Shown here: one piece after another, positions 23,175-35,676 of the stretch | Position numbering within the stretch: the first letter of the stretch is position 1 | Layout of the letters: each line of letters starts with the position of its first letter | From: Siderastrea siderea | Lineage: Eukaryota; Cnidaria; Anthozoa; Scleractinia; Rhizangiidae | Direction: 5' to 3' | DNA length: 64,000 bases | Assembly (NCBI GenBank): GCA_964030785.1 | Contig: OZ034968.1 | Location: 27,828,186 to 27,892,185 of the forward strand | Notes under the pieces: model-generated | The model's database searches: none | Told to the model about the DNA's origin: nothing | What the model saw: the letters and a program-made list of their open reading frames with translations, nothing else | Made by a program: the position numbers and the translations under genes

Positions 23175-26100
23175 AACCTTGGAAGGAGATTGTAGAAACA
23201 GCCTTAAAAACACTAAGGCAACCTACCTTAAAAACATTAATATTAAATAATTTGTACAGATAAATTGAAACTATGAACCAAACGCAGTCGTTATATTAAC
23301 AGATCAGTTAAAAATATTAAAACAAAGCTTAACAGGCAGAAGACAAATCACATTCAACTGGACATTAAGAATCATGAACAACGATGATGCATGGGTAGTT
23401 GTGATTAACTAGAAGGTTTCCCATTCCATTTCCTCCGTTTATTGCAGTTTCTCCTTTAAAAACAATTTATTGGTTTGCTGGTAACATACGTTTAGTTCAG
23501 ACACTGAAAACATTTATTTATTGATACGTATACTTTGTAAGCTTGAGATGCCCTACTTGGTGTAGTACACTGTTGTGGTTCAATCGAGATCTTTCTTAGC
23601 AACCGTAACTATGTCGCAAAGCATTTTTGTGACGGTATTATGCAATCAAATAAGGGCATTCAAGTTCAGCTTTTTATACTGCACTGTTTCTGACATATTC
23701 TTTGTTCTTTATTGACTTTTCCCTCGGTCAAACGTTTTCAACATCAACTAACATTGCTGAATACAACTTCAGTTGTTGTAAGATTCTTTGACGGCAATAA
23801 AATTTGTTTACCTTTTTAAACCCTAACAGTGACGAAAATGAAATTTTTCTTTACATAACCACTACTTGTTCAAACATTCAAGTGATGATAATAAAGGAAG
23901 TGATCACCAAGGATGATATGTCATGATATTTCGACAAATTCTCCCTACTAGTTCAATAAGAAATATATGGAGAGCAGTAAAGAGAATATGCATTTTTATA
24001 TGAGGGCTAATGGTTTAACATCGTTTAACATCATTCAACATCCTTCAGAATCATTTAATCATCCACTGTTATCTTGCCATCTGATTTATTGCAGGATAAC
24101 GCGGCAGAATAAAAACAGAAAATTAATACATCCATCAGTTGGGAGAACAATTAAGTACTTCTTTTGGTCAATTTTCGTATCTATGTCCGAAGAAGCCCGA
24201 AGGGCCCCGAAGAAGCTCCGATTTAAATTGTCCAAAAAGAAAGAACTACGAACTCGCGCAGAAAATTGAGACGGAATGTTTTCAAGTTTTAAACATGGCG
24301 TTCCTAGCAGGGAGGAATATGAAGATCATAAGCTTACTTCCAGACATGCTTTGGCAGTATCGGGGAGAAGTTTGGCTGTTGGAAATTCTGAAGTTTATGT
24401 GTTACTGTTGAATAATGGTTAAAGATAGTCTGTTGAAGCTTAATTAGCTTGGTTACGTATTCAGATTATTCTTCATTTATCTCAGGTGCAACACTGAATT
24501 GCAAAACCATTTCGTTTTTATGGCTTTCCAAGGCTGAAATATATATGGCTGGCGTTGTTCAGAGCACTTGAAAAGATCCGATAGAAAAAACGTTACCTGA
24601 TCGCAGGTAACACAGTTAGCTAAGGTTAAACGCGGGTCACTCGCGGTTTTGACATGTTTCAAGACAACAGTAAGACAGCTTTTCCGGAAGGCGAGAGAAA
24701 TCAAATAATTTTAAAAAACTTATATTAAAAGTGCTTCGAAATGTTTTTACACCTGGCCGGTAGTGAAGCGAGTATTCTTCACGAAAGAGAAGAGAAGCAA
24801 GTATCCTGCACTAGTTAAATATTTTCCCCGTCCTTATAATTATTCACGTTCATGCAAAACAGAAGAAAAAGGTGACTTACGGACCGGAAAACAGTTGATT
24901 GCATGAAATTCTTCTTGCACTTGCCGGTCGAAGAACAAAGCAGTTCTCCATTTTTGAAGCTTTAAAAGCCTTATTAGATTCTGCGTTATTCCCAGTGACC
25001 ACTATTCTGATCCAGGTTAATTTTGTGGCTGTTTTGTACTAAAAACAACCTGCTAAAATATATTAACGCGCTTTTCATTTGAACAAAAACCAAGACCGGC
25101 TAAACTTGCTGTTTCCTCAGCCGGTCCGCACGTTGTATTGATTTTTCTCGTCATTAATTCTCAAGTGTTTACCGGTATTACAGACGTCAGCATCGACCCA
25201 CAGAGAAACGCCTGCCAAGGCAAACACATCTGTAATTCTTTATTATTCAAGCTTTGAAGGAATTCAAATTGAAGAACCACAAGAAACCCATAAATTCCGA
25301 CCTGAAACTGATTAGAGGTACTATACTTTTCTTGCGGTCACCATTCTTGGTTTCAAGACAGACTAAACTACTGCTCATTTGTTTAAGCATTTTGCCATAA
25401 ATACAGAAATTAAAGCAAGGGAACGTTTTGATATCGCTGGCATCATTATCAAGACTGAAAGAGGTCCTGAAATGGTGATAAAGTGGAAAATTGACAACAA
25501 TTGGAATACGAATCTGAATCCGTAAGCATCTCAATCACTAGTCGGGTCCAAACAACGGATTACGCACGGATTTAGTACTAGCACGATGGCGAAATCGTTG
25601 TCGTTGGTAGCAATCAGTTTTCGGTTTTCCCCATTTGTCCCATGCTCAAGATATTTCAGAGACCACTTGTCCAGCCGACTTGTGGACTTAATTACTGGTC
25701 CTTGCCTGTGCTATGCGACCCGTCACCAACAATTTTTAGAATAGTTGTCACCCAAATTTCTTGAATAGCGAGCACGTAGTTTGCCCAGATAAATAGTTTC
25801 AAACGGTCTGCTTTTTCTTCCAAGTTGAGAGTTAGCCGCTTTTCAAAACGGCAGAATAAAATGGTCCTCAAACCTCGTCAAATAGTTTTAAAAATGGAGC
25901 CCTTTTTAGTATTTCACTCGAGGGGATCGAGGCCTCGAGGATTCATATCTGAGTAGCCCATTGGCCAAATGCCGAAAATCGTGGGCTCAGTCTTTTCTCG
26001 GAGAAAAGACTGGCACTTGTTCCCTCGACTGTAAAAGACCACCCTAATATTGGAAAATGTCTTCTTTACTCGATCCCCAAATCTCTGTTAGTCACAAAGT

Positions 26101-26789
26101 ATTGTAATGCAATTTTGTATGTCAGCTTTTATATGAGTGGGTCTATCGAGAAAATTTAATCAACTGGCGACTGCTCTGCGCAGGTCTGCGCTGCATTATC
26201 CAGTAGGTACCACAAATCGCGTAATCATTTAAATTCTAATTCGATCTGGAATCCGACGGCTCCAGGTTTGTCAGATGAAAAACGGTTTAGTGTCACCCTC
26301 GTTATACAAAGTTGATCTAATTTATATTTTTTTTTTTACACAACTTGCTTATAACTTCTCATAAGATGATGTCACTCAAAAATAGCTCAGATCAAAACTG
26401 TAATTTGACAATCGTGATTTACTTTTGAGTGGCGGGTCGTAGCTTGCATTGATACTGGTTAGCGAAATGTGACTTGACTTTTCTGAAGTTCAACTACTGA
26501 ATGAAACTGGACCTCGTGTGAAAACAGCATAGAATCTAGCGGGCGGTATCAACAAACGTCAAGAACTGAAAATGAATCTTATTCATCCACTAAAATGTGG
26601 GTCACCGACCATTTAAGACAGTAAACTGCAGGCGAAATTAACTCAGCGGCTACCAGCCCTTTATGGGGATATTCACTGCGACATGTATTACGGGAGTAGT
26701 AAGGATGTGCATAAACAATTAGCGCGAACTTCTCTAAAACCATATCTGCAATAGCTTTCCTTCTTTTTGAGTTTTAAGAAATATCTCGG
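23175..26789. other. Intergenic; contains one diverged segmental-duplication copy
   Basis: No supported gene. About 24690-25935 is a diverged direct copy of about 34950-36660: both contain gtgaagcgagtattc, the gaagaaccacaagaaaccca stretch and the caaacaacggattacgcac stretch in the same order. The rest (23175-24690 and 25935-26789) shows only AT-rich sequence. Confidence 0.6.
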
Positions 26790-27001
26790 TTTAGTATAAT
26801 TGCTCAGGTGATTTTAGAGAAGCGCACGCACTGATTGGTCGAGGAATACGTCATCTCTTGCTATAATCACCCCGCGCGAGGTGATTATGAAGGCTGAAGC
26901 ACTAATTTTCAAAATGGCCACCGCGCGATTTTTGATGCTTCTGGAGGAAAGAAAATAGAAAATGCATTTGCTCTGATAATCACCTGAGCAATTATACTAA
27001 A
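26790..27001. mobile_element. MITE with 24-bp terminal inverted repeats
   Basis: The left end 26790-26813 (tttagtataattgctcaggt) returns inverted at 26978-27001. The 212-bp element has a short internal inversion around ccccgcgcgaggtgatta. Directly to the right (27003-27105) is an AT-rich hairpin-prone stretch with gaataattgttaaataat words, probably another degraded element. Confidence 0.8.
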
Positions 27002-27915
27002 ACAATTATTCCCCTCAGGCTCAGCGAATATTGTTAAATATTCTTCTTGGGGATTATTCCACAATATTCACTTCGCCTTCGGCGAATAATTGTTAAATAA
27101 TCGTTCATGACCGTTACGAAAGGTAACGCAGAAATATTTGTGATGAAATCGCTGAAAATTGTGTCCTGCAACAGCACCTTCCAAGGGAAGACCTCCCGCA
27201 ACCCTGTGTTACGGAAAAGTGGTTATGCTAATAACAATTGCACACATAACACGCTTCATTTGTTAAACCTGAATCCCCTCTATAAAAGAATTGAAGATAA
27301 TTTAAAGTAGCTACGTCACGGATAACGCATCTTGAAAAAATTGACAAGTTTTTTCAAGTTTGTCATTCGTAATCCTTCTTAAACTTTCTCAGTCGTAACC
27401 ATCCTTGTTTAGTTTTGACTTATCATTGCTTATTTGGTGTTTTCCTTCCTCAGGAAACTTTTATGTTGAGGCTTCCTTCAATGAGAAAATAATTTTTCAG
27501 ATCAGAAAAATGAATGAAAACGCCGTGACATAGTTCCTTTAAATTACAAAAAAGGAAACTAGAAAAACCCTCACTACGATAGCTCTGTTTATACAAGAGT
27601 CTGTAGTTACGTCAGATTGATGCATGTTGCTCTTCAGTAAGTTCAAACCTTTTTATTCTTGTGATTCCAAAATTTTCTGGCTATTTCTTCAGTCCTTGGA
27701 AGAAAAGACTAAAGAACGAACAGAAAATATATATCACAAACTCGTAAAACAAAAAAAGTGAGTTGTGTAAACCACATTCATTTGGTTCTTACCGAAACTC
27801 CGAAGTTCACCCGGTAGTCCTGTTGCTGAGTTGCTTTCTCGACTTGTGTGTTGCAATGGTTTTTGTGGCGTGATTGTGACGTCATAAATACGTAAATTGG
27901 CGCGCGCAGTAGAAA

Positions 27916-28989
27916 AGCTCAACCAGGGCGGAAAAAGGTTGGGCGATGAAACGAGCGTGTCCGAGCAAAAAGGTGTGATGCAGTGGACTGGGATCGAACT
28001 GGGTGTTAGACTAAAATTCAAAATTCAAAGATCCAAATTCAAAATCCTAGTCCAGGATCTATTAATAGTTTCCGAAAAACGTTAACTTTGTGTTATCTTT
28101 TCTTTGTCTTTTCCGCCTTAATCAATGCTAAAAAACTGTCTAAAAACGAGCAGAGCAAAGTAAAAAGATGGAAAATGGCGTTTGGATGACGCGTGGCATG
28201 ACGCGTATTTATAATTCGTGTAGCTCGTGCAAGGTTAATCATGACACGTCCCTAGTTAATTAATTAAATCAAATCAACATTAACACTGCGCTTCTTCTTC
28301 TTTTTCCCCAAAACCTCCCCTATGCTTGTCTGTTTCTTTAGGCACTACAAATAGAATTGCTCCTCAGTTTAGACGGTTTTCTTTGCTTTGTTTTTGTGAT
28401 ATAAAGGGAGGAGAAATCTGCAAATTTAATTTCACTTTTAATTTGTTTACATACAGTTGGCGGCGTTGCGACGAATCATCGCCATGGCGCGTTGCAAGGA
28501 GGCAAAGTTTAAAGTTGCAAATCGCCACTATCTCCAAATATCTCCAGCTAATTTTTTATTATGTCATGTAAAATTTATCGGCCTCTGATATATGTAAGAT
28601 TTAGGGTGGAGTAATTTGGAGCTTTTTTAAAAGAGACGAGGAAAGACAACCATGTCATGTTTTTCGGCAAGAGCAAGCATTCGACACTCTCAAATTGAGC
28701 GCATTTTTCGGGAACTTACTGTGAAAAAGATTGACTATTGTCCACGCAGACATAAGCATTGTAAGCTGTGAGCCAGGACTGTGAAAAAACGTTTTAATCA
28801 TAGTGCACGGCTGGCTGAAAAAAAGAGAAAGAAAATGAGATTTCCGGTTTGTTGAAAGGTTAATTTTGTCGGCAACCAAACGCACCGGAAGCGCGGAAAG
28901 AGCGCTCGTGCCAGTCCTTCTCCGCATCACACATCGCTTGAAGAGCGGACTGCTCGTTTCGTCGCCCAACCTTTTCCCGCCCTGAGCTC
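27916..28989. mobile_element. Non-autonomous element with 65-bp inverted ends
   Basis: 27916-27980 and 28925-28989 are inverted copies with scattered mismatches; the shared core is aggttgggcgatgaaacgag and its complement. The roughly 1 kb interior has no coherent protein. This structure fits a non-autonomous DNA transposon. Confidence 0.65.
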
Positions 28990-29183
28990 AACGTTTGACA
29001 TGTGTCTTACTTAAAAATACCTTATGCAAGTAGTCGGTGTTTTTACTCAACACAATTCGAATTGTCGAAAGTGTCCGTACAGAATGGATTGGTCCAACAA
29101 CTGAGTAACAAGGTAATCAAACACATTTAGTAGCCTGTGATCAGCCAGGTCGCGCTCATTCACTCTTGCATGGGTCGCTCACT

Positions 29184-29240
29184 TTCAGGCCGTAAAGGCG
29201 AGACGGAAAATGATTTTCCGTCTCGCCTTTACGGCCTGAA
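29184..29240. repeat. Perfect 27-bp hairpin
   Basis: The arms are exact complements (ccgtaaaggcgagacgg on the left, its complement on the right) around a 3-nt loop, tga. There is no mismatch in 27 base pairs. It may be a small foldback element or a structured RNA; nothing else supports a transcript. Confidence 0.8.
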
Positions 29241-29518
29241 TGTTTCACAAAGCGGAAAGAAAACATAGCCGCTTGACCACATGTTAAATATTTCGCTTTA
29301 AACTGAAATCAAACAATGTTTAGTATCCTGGCTGACGATCCTCGTACAAAGGTAGGATAATTTGAAGACCACCTCCATGTGCGTTTATGGCGGGGATACT
29401 ATAAAGTATTATTATACTATAAACGTTCGAAACATCTTAGTTCATAGCACCTTTTCTTCACACCCCGATCAAGAGCAGGCTGGAATATTTCCTTAGTTAC
29501 TAACGACCTACGGCACCC

Positions 29519-29690
29519 GAAGGCAAGAGAAAGAGAGGAAGACCCACTGACACATGGAGACGAACAGAAGAGAAAGAACTAAAGGAGTTAGGATGAGGCC
29601 TCCATCGTTGCCCCGGACAGAGACCGTTGGAGAAGGATGATTTCCTTCCCTGTTCCCCGCTTGGGGAAAGGAACTGATGATGATGAACGA
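29519..29690 (+). mobile_element. LINE 3'-end fragment
   Basis: One frame reads GKRKRGRPTDTWRR followed by an acidic/Leu stretch and a stop. This is the usual extreme C-terminus of LINE reverse transcriptases. It ends in a short tgatgatga repeat, as seen at RTE-like 3' ends. 5'-truncated and dead. Confidence 0.6.
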
Positions 29691-29994
29691 CTTAGATGCC
29701 GAACATGTGTGTTCACCGGAAGGACAGCCAACGCCATGCAACCACGCGAACGGTGATGTGGGCCTCAACGGACGTCATAACTGTATTACGATCAATGTAA
29801 GTACGCGATCACTCGTTGTCGTAACTGCTGTCGGGCACGCATTGGGGAAACCAGCCTCGTTCCCAGGGAGTCACGTGATGACGCCAAGGTGAACAGTCGT
29901 TGCCACCGAGCTCTCTCCAAAATAAACTATCATTTATGGCTTTTAAAATGTGATATTATTTAACTTTTATCGACTATTTACTGCTGTCAAGCGG

Positions 29995-30529
29995 ATGGGT
30001 AGTTGTACAAGGTCAAAATCTACGACAACAAGCGAAATGGCAGCCGCCGACAATTCAAACAAGCCTGACCGTGTACTCGCCAATATGGAAATTCTGCTTA
30101 AAGCCAACGACCAAACGGAGCTACAACTCAGGAACAACCTGCTTAAGCTGGAGGCATTGGAATCTAGCCAGAAAAAAAAACAGTAGAAGAAATAAACGAC
30201 TTAAAGTAAAAGAAAGTTACAACCATTTAGAAGGGAAAATTAACGAAGTGGAGAGCAAAGTTGACGAGAAGGTAAGCCGCGCAGACGTAACCGCTTTGGA
30301 AAGAAGCACCGAGGACTTGGAAAACCGGTCCAAGAGAAACAATATCGTTATATGGGGTCTACGTGAGGGCGTTAAGAACGACTACGGATCTATGGAAACC
30401 TTTCTGAAGGTGGGCCTCTTTGAGAATCAGATGGAAATTCATAATATCGAGGTGATGCGTGGACAGCGTACAAATGTTAAACAACGCGGAGCGGCGAAGC
30501 GTGGAAAATGTAAGGCCAATTCATGTTAA
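29995..30529 (+). pseudogene. LINE (L1-type) ORF1 fragment with frameshift
   Basis: Starts MGSCTRSKSTTTSEM and continues as a charged coiled coil. The frame is lost at an A-run near 30171-30181 and then continues with ESKVDEKVSRADV and the ORF1 signature LENRSKRNNIVIWGLREG, which precedes the RNA-binding domain of L1-type ORF1 proteins. It is cut off at about 30529, where Penelope terminal sequence begins. A dead copy; the reverse transcriptase part is absent. Confidence 0.8.
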
Positions 30530-30539
30530 CACAAAAGTT

Positions 30540-31060
30540 TGGATTTATCAACTGAGTTGATAAGGTAAATTGGCCACCTTAAAGAGATTGAAAGTTGACG
30601 TTTCGAGCGTTAGCCCTTCGACAGAGCGAAACAAGGAATCGTGGGTTGCACTTCATTTATATGGAGAGTGGTAGAGCTACGATATTGGTAGGAACATGGC
30701 AACGTGAAAAACAAGAGTAAATTAGTTGAATGAAAAGCGTTTGTTGATACCGTGGGGATTAAGTGTGCCGATTTGAAAAATGAAAATTGCTTTAGATTTT
30801 TACGGCTTCCCGTGTTACCCTGGTGTAGGGAAAGGCCACAGATCGTCATGTGTTGGCTAGAATGATTAGGGAGATTGAAATGTCGGGCGACTGGTTTGGA
30901 TGCGTCCTTGTCATTTCTTTCAACGTCTTGTAGGCGTTCGCGGAAACGGTCGCCTGGTCTCCTCCCTGTTTCACCAATGTATATCTTTTTGACTAAAGTG
31001 CATGTTATGCACTGGGAAATGCAAAGACAATATCCAACTCTGGCTGACATAATCAACTAC
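30540..31060 (-). pseudogene. Penelope-like element 3' part with GIY-YIG endonuclease
   Basis: The minus-strand frame contains KKIYIGETGRRPGDRFRERL, the GIY-YIG endonuclease core, followed by HFNLPNHSSQHMTICGL. Downstream lies the terminal sequence with gtttcgagcgttagccctt and ttgataaggtaaattggcc. It is 5'-truncated near 31025 and interrupts the LINE ORF1 fragment, so it inserted after the LINE. Confidence 0.85.
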
Positions 31061-32114
31061 CTCGAACAGGACAAGCTTATGATACTGATAAGTTTTTTGG
31101 CACATACTGGGGAAATAGGTTTGGGCCTGGGAAAGTATTTGTAAAACGTTGGGAAACTCTGAAAACCTGGGGAACTCACTGGCTGTGGAGGATACAGGGA
31201 TCTTTTATGGTAAACATATCCCTGAGACGTAGATACACACAGGACCTGGTTCCAACGGTGGACTTAAATTGCAGTTTCTAGCCGAATAATATTATACATG
31301 GCGCTTGTATTTGTAGTAAAATAGAGCAAACTAAACGATTAGGTAAAATCACAATAAGTCTGGGCAAACATTATCTTATAGATTTCAAAAGGTAGGATTG
31401 GACAGAACGGAATTTGTCCTTTACAAGATTAATAACTTTCATAACAATACTGGTGGATAACAACTGAACAAAGGGTTAATGCGGGCTGCAATTACACTTC
31501 AACGATTCTTACAGTTATAATCTAATAATGAAAGTTAGGAACAACAGGTACTGGTTACGACTGATCTGGAAATACTAAGAGAATAGAGCTCGAGCCTTTC
31601 GTTGGATTTCAGTATATTTTTGAACAGTAAAGCAAATAAAACTTACTAATTCTAATTTCCTTCGCTCACACTCCTTCGGCCTAAGCTCGAAACCCTCCTG
31701 GGTCGAGCAATTAAAAGAAAATTGATCAATAAAAGCATAGCGGTAGTGTTTGGCCATGGAAAACTTTTGTTTTGATAGTTTTGATATTTTCTTATTTTGT
31801 ATTTGATTTTTGTGCCTGAACCGCGGCATAAACCGAGCTACCAAATATAGCAGTCTCGGGGGTTCAAACATTCTGCCCACGTAACAGAGTTATTCAATGT
31901 TTTCAGTACCTCTCAGTGTCTGTTACTGTCATTCTTTCCGGGAAAATTCAGTCTCTCCCGATCAGTTTCTTTTTACCTATGACTACTTTATGTCCTACGT
32001 ATTTCTTAGGCAGTTCAGTTCTGGGTCAAATTAAAGTAAACATATTACGAATTGACTTAAAAAATTTAACACCGCTTTATTCTAGGTCTGGCTTTATTCG
32101 TTAGTTACGAAAAT
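31061..32114. other. Intergenic, nothing recognised
   Basis: AT-rich sequence without open frames of known type, RNA genes or clear repeats. Confidence 0.5.
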
Positions 32115-32607
32115 TACCGTATTTTTCGATTAAACGCCTGGAACATATATTTCAAACTAGACATCGTAGACCCGCCAGCGTTTATTCGGGGGCCGGCGTT
32201 TACTAAACAAGGGATGATTTTTTACCATTGTGATAGCCCTTTTTTGTCCTTTTAGTTAACGTTCTCCAAATGTATAGCAGTATGTAGCAAAAAGATGAGT
32301 AAAACAGGAATAAAATGTCACTGATTTTGGCTGTAGTCGATAAAATTCAAAACAAGGTGGGAGAGTTAGGTGTTTAGTATGAGCTGATGCAGTGTAGTGG
32401 TTCATGAACGTTTTTGAGATTGCCATGATTGGTTATTGATGAGAATCAGTTGCATGAAGGTTCAGTTTCCAATAAACGCCGGACCTCAAATGAACGTCGG
32501 TACCTCGAATAAACACTGGGGGCGTTAATAAAATTTGACCGTGTGGACCCGGCGTTTATTTGAACCCTGCTTTTATTCGAGGCCCCTCGTTTAACCGAGA
32601 AAAAACG
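32115..32607. mobile_element. MITE of the 'GGCGTTTATTCG' family
   Basis: It begins taccgtatttttcgattaaacg and is filled with inverted 'ggcgtttattcg / cgaataaacgcc' words, matching the better-preserved element at 60345-61097. The right end (cgtttaaccgag) is degraded. No coding capacity. Confidence 0.7.
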
Positions 32608-32879
32608 TTGCGTTCTTTAAGAACATAAATTTGTTGCGATTGAATAATTCTACATTTGAATAATAGTATAATGAATAATGATTGCTTGAAGTTAATCTGT
32701 GACAGAATGCCACTCAAGTATTCTTCAATTCAAACGCACATAAAAATGCTCCTTGTCAGTCTCAGTGGATGCCTGTGAACGAATAAAAAGTATTGATTAA
32801 ATTAATGAATCAATAGGGGTTGCACGATGATGCATTATGCCTCTAATTATAAAACTGAGCACTATATTCCTTGGCGTCA

Positions 32880-33215
32880 TCCCTTGTAGAAATCTTATGA
32901 GGATCCTACAGAATTTTCTACTGAGGATTCTTCGGATCCTGTAAGAGGACCCGACAGGATCTTAAATGGCGATAATCTTAATCACTTTTGATGGGATCCT
33001 ACTAAGGATCTTTACAAATCTTTTAAGATCTTACACAAGGATCCTTAATGATCTTTGCAAGGACCTTAAGGATCTTTGGGAGATTATGAAAGATCCTTGA
33101 AGATCTATGAGGATTAAAGGTGAAGTTCCTTAAGGATTCCCCATCAAGTCTTCAAGGGTCCTTATATGAAGATCGTCAAGGATGCTTCCAAGATTTTCAC
33201 CAGGGATCCTCAAAA
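32880..33215. repeat. Degenerate AGGATCYT-rich tract
   Basis: About 330 bases are saturated with irregularly spaced variants of aaggatctt, ggatcct and their complement aagatcctt. Because the word is nearly self-complementary, both strands look alike. There is no fixed period and no open frame. Confidence 0.75.
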
Positions 33216-34070
33216 ACGCGAGAAAACATAATATTCTACTCCAAAGCAGACTTGAATGCACGTATACTATACTCGTAATTATGCCGGGCAAAAGTCCTCC
33301 TCCAGAGGCGAATCGCCAGATTGTCTCTAATTTTCTAGCCAGAACAGAGGATCCATGAATAGTTCGCTAAAATTCGATCCATCAAACACGTGCGAGCCTA
33401 AGTACACGTGCACTCTCTTTCGTAACGGCCCAAGCTCGACAAGCTCACTATCTGATAGCCTAAACGTGATATTCTGACTTGTAGTTCGCGATGCACCCCG
33501 AACAACGAGCAAAAAAAAAAAATAATAATAATTCGCCTTAAAGGGCACGAATTGCACCAAAATTACACGCAAGGCAAAAAGACAGCCCATTTTGAGGTAA
33601 GTGAAGTTTATTTCTACATCAGATAACTTGATTTTAGCATTTTGAGAATCAAAGTAAATTTCCCATACAAGGTCTATAAGTCGAGAATTACAAATTATAT
33701 TCACCGTTCGTGCTTAATCAGACAGTGAACTTGGACAGCCTGTGGTCTCCCAAGAAGAAATGAAATGAGGGGTCCTAATTTTATCACAGCCAACTTGTAT
33801 ATTGTTGCCGTTTGAGGCTTCATTGTCAAGAAAACCGTTTTGGCTGAAACAAAGTTTGCGTTTCTCTTGTTAACATCAGTTAGTTTTCACTGCTCGCGAA
33901 ACCTTACGTCATTTAGTGCAACATTCGTTGCACATTTTTTATTAAGCAGGGGATTAATCCTTTAGCCCCAGCATCATTATATAAATTCTCCTTACTTGTT
34001 TCTCAGCAGACATTTTGTTGAGGGCTAGTTGGGACAACTTGACAATCCATCTGTGGTGGTCATTTCCTAT

Positions 34071-34236
34071 ATATGCTATATATATAGCATATATGCTATA
34101 TATATATAGCATATATGCTATATATATATAGCATATATGCTATATATATATAGCATATATGCTATATATGCGGTGTTATAATACACCGCATATATAGACC
34201 TATATAGACCTATATATGCGGTGTTATAATACACTG
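34071..34236. repeat. AT-rich palindromic minisatellite
   Basis: Tandem units of about 27 bp (tatatagcatatatgcta) that are self-complementary, followed by two copies of gcggtgttataatacac separated by tatatagacc repeats. It may form cruciforms. Confidence 0.85.
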
Positions 34237-34259
34237 ATGCTGATCACTATTAGGGTTTA

Positions 34260-34930
34260 AAGGTGAAAATTCGTCGAACGTTGACACCAGCTGGCCAAGC
34301 TTCTTCAGTTAGGCCACCGTAATGAGATTGAAAGCTCACGTTTCGAGCGTTAGCCCTTCGTCAGAGCGAATCGAGGGATTGTGGGTTGCACTTCGTTTAT
34401 ATGGGGAGTAGTGGAGCTACGCTATTGGTGGGAACATGCATGGCAACGTGAAAAAGAAGAATAAATTAGTTGAATGAAAAGCGTTCGTTGATACCGTGGG
34501 GATGAAGTGTGCCGATTTGAAAAATGGATTTTTGTTCTAGATTTTTACGGCTTTCCGTGTTACCCTAGTGTAGGGAGAGGCCGCAGATCGTTATGTGTTG
34601 GCTAGAATGGCTAGGGAGATTGAAATGTTGGGCGACTGGTTTGGATGCGTCCTTGTCATTTCTTTCGACGTCTCGTAGGTGTTCGCGGAAACGGTCGCCT
34701 AGTCGCCTCCCTGTTTCGCTAATGTATATCTTTTTGCATAAAGTGCATGTTATGCAATAGATAACATTTGCGGAGGTGCAAGTAAAGCGATCGGTGATTT
34801 TAATCGATCGCTTGGGTCCTGTTATTTTGTCCGCATTGTGAATGAAAGGACAAGTGTTGCATCGTTTGCGCCCATATTTAAAAGTACCAGGTTGATCATC
34901 AGATTTAACTTGATTCACGGTCCGACAGGT
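34260..34930 (-). pseudogene. Penelope-like element 3' part with GIY-YIG endonuclease, second copy
   Basis: The minus-strand frame includes the CNTCPF zinc-knuckle-like stretch, VIYCITCTLCKKIYI and RLGDRFREHLRDVERN, the linker and GIY-YIG endonuclease of Penelope-like elements. The terminal part (gtttcgagcgttagccctt) at 34338-34356 matches the copies at 30600 and 13600. The endonuclease frame is open for about 117 codons but the RT is missing. Confidence 0.85.
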
Positions 34931-35275
34931 TTCGACAATGGCGCGAGAAAAGAAATAATTAAGCTTATATTAAAATTGCTTCGAACTGTATTTACACCTC
35001 GCTGATTACTGTCGTGAAGCGAGTATTCGTCAGGAAAGAGAAGAGAGTATCCTGCACTAGTACAGTGTACTAGTTAAACATTTTCCCCGTCCTTATTCAC
35101 ATTCATGCTTAACCTTAAGAAAAGGTTGACTTACGGAGTGGAAAACAGCTGATTTCGTGAAAGTCTTCTTGCACTTGCCGGCCGGAGAACAAAGCAATTC
35201 TCCATTTTCAACGCTTTAAAAGCCTTATTAACCAAGGACCACTATTCTAATCCAGGTTAATTTTGTACTACAATA

Positions 35276-35554
35276 GCCTGAGAACACAGCCGACGTTTCA
35301 CGAGGTCCCCACTTGAGCCCTCGTAAAACGACGTCTGAGTAACGAGCGCAGAAATTCCATATTGATGACGTTCACTACTCAGATCTTGGTAGCACTTCTG
35401 ATTAGTTGGAATTTTCTTTCAACCAATCAGAAGCACTACCAAGATCTGGGTAGTGAACGTCATCAGTATGGAATTTCTGCCCTCGTTACTCAGACGTCGT
35501 TTTAGGAGGGCTCAAGTGGCGACCTCGTGAAACGTCGGCTGTTTTCCTAGGCTA
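35276..35554. mobile_element. Foldback element, 279 bp, 11-bp target duplication
   Basis: The two halves are near-perfect inverted copies (cagccgacgtttcacgaggt on the left, its complement on the right) meeting at about 35415. The direct repeat gtactacaata flanks both sides (35265-35275 and 35555-35565). The duplicate region at 24690-25935 lacks it. Confidence 0.85.
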
Positions 35555-35676
35555 GTACTACAATAACGCGCTTTCGTATTTGAACAAAAAACAAGAGTTA
35601 AACTTGCTGTTTCCTCAGCGGTCCACATGTTGTATTGATTCTTCTTGTCAATAATTCTCAACTGTTTGTAAGTTTT

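Noticed and set aside
34071..34236. Regular short repeats considered as a CRISPR array
   Set aside because: Units are contiguous and self-complementary with no unique spacers, in eukaryotic DNA without cas genes.
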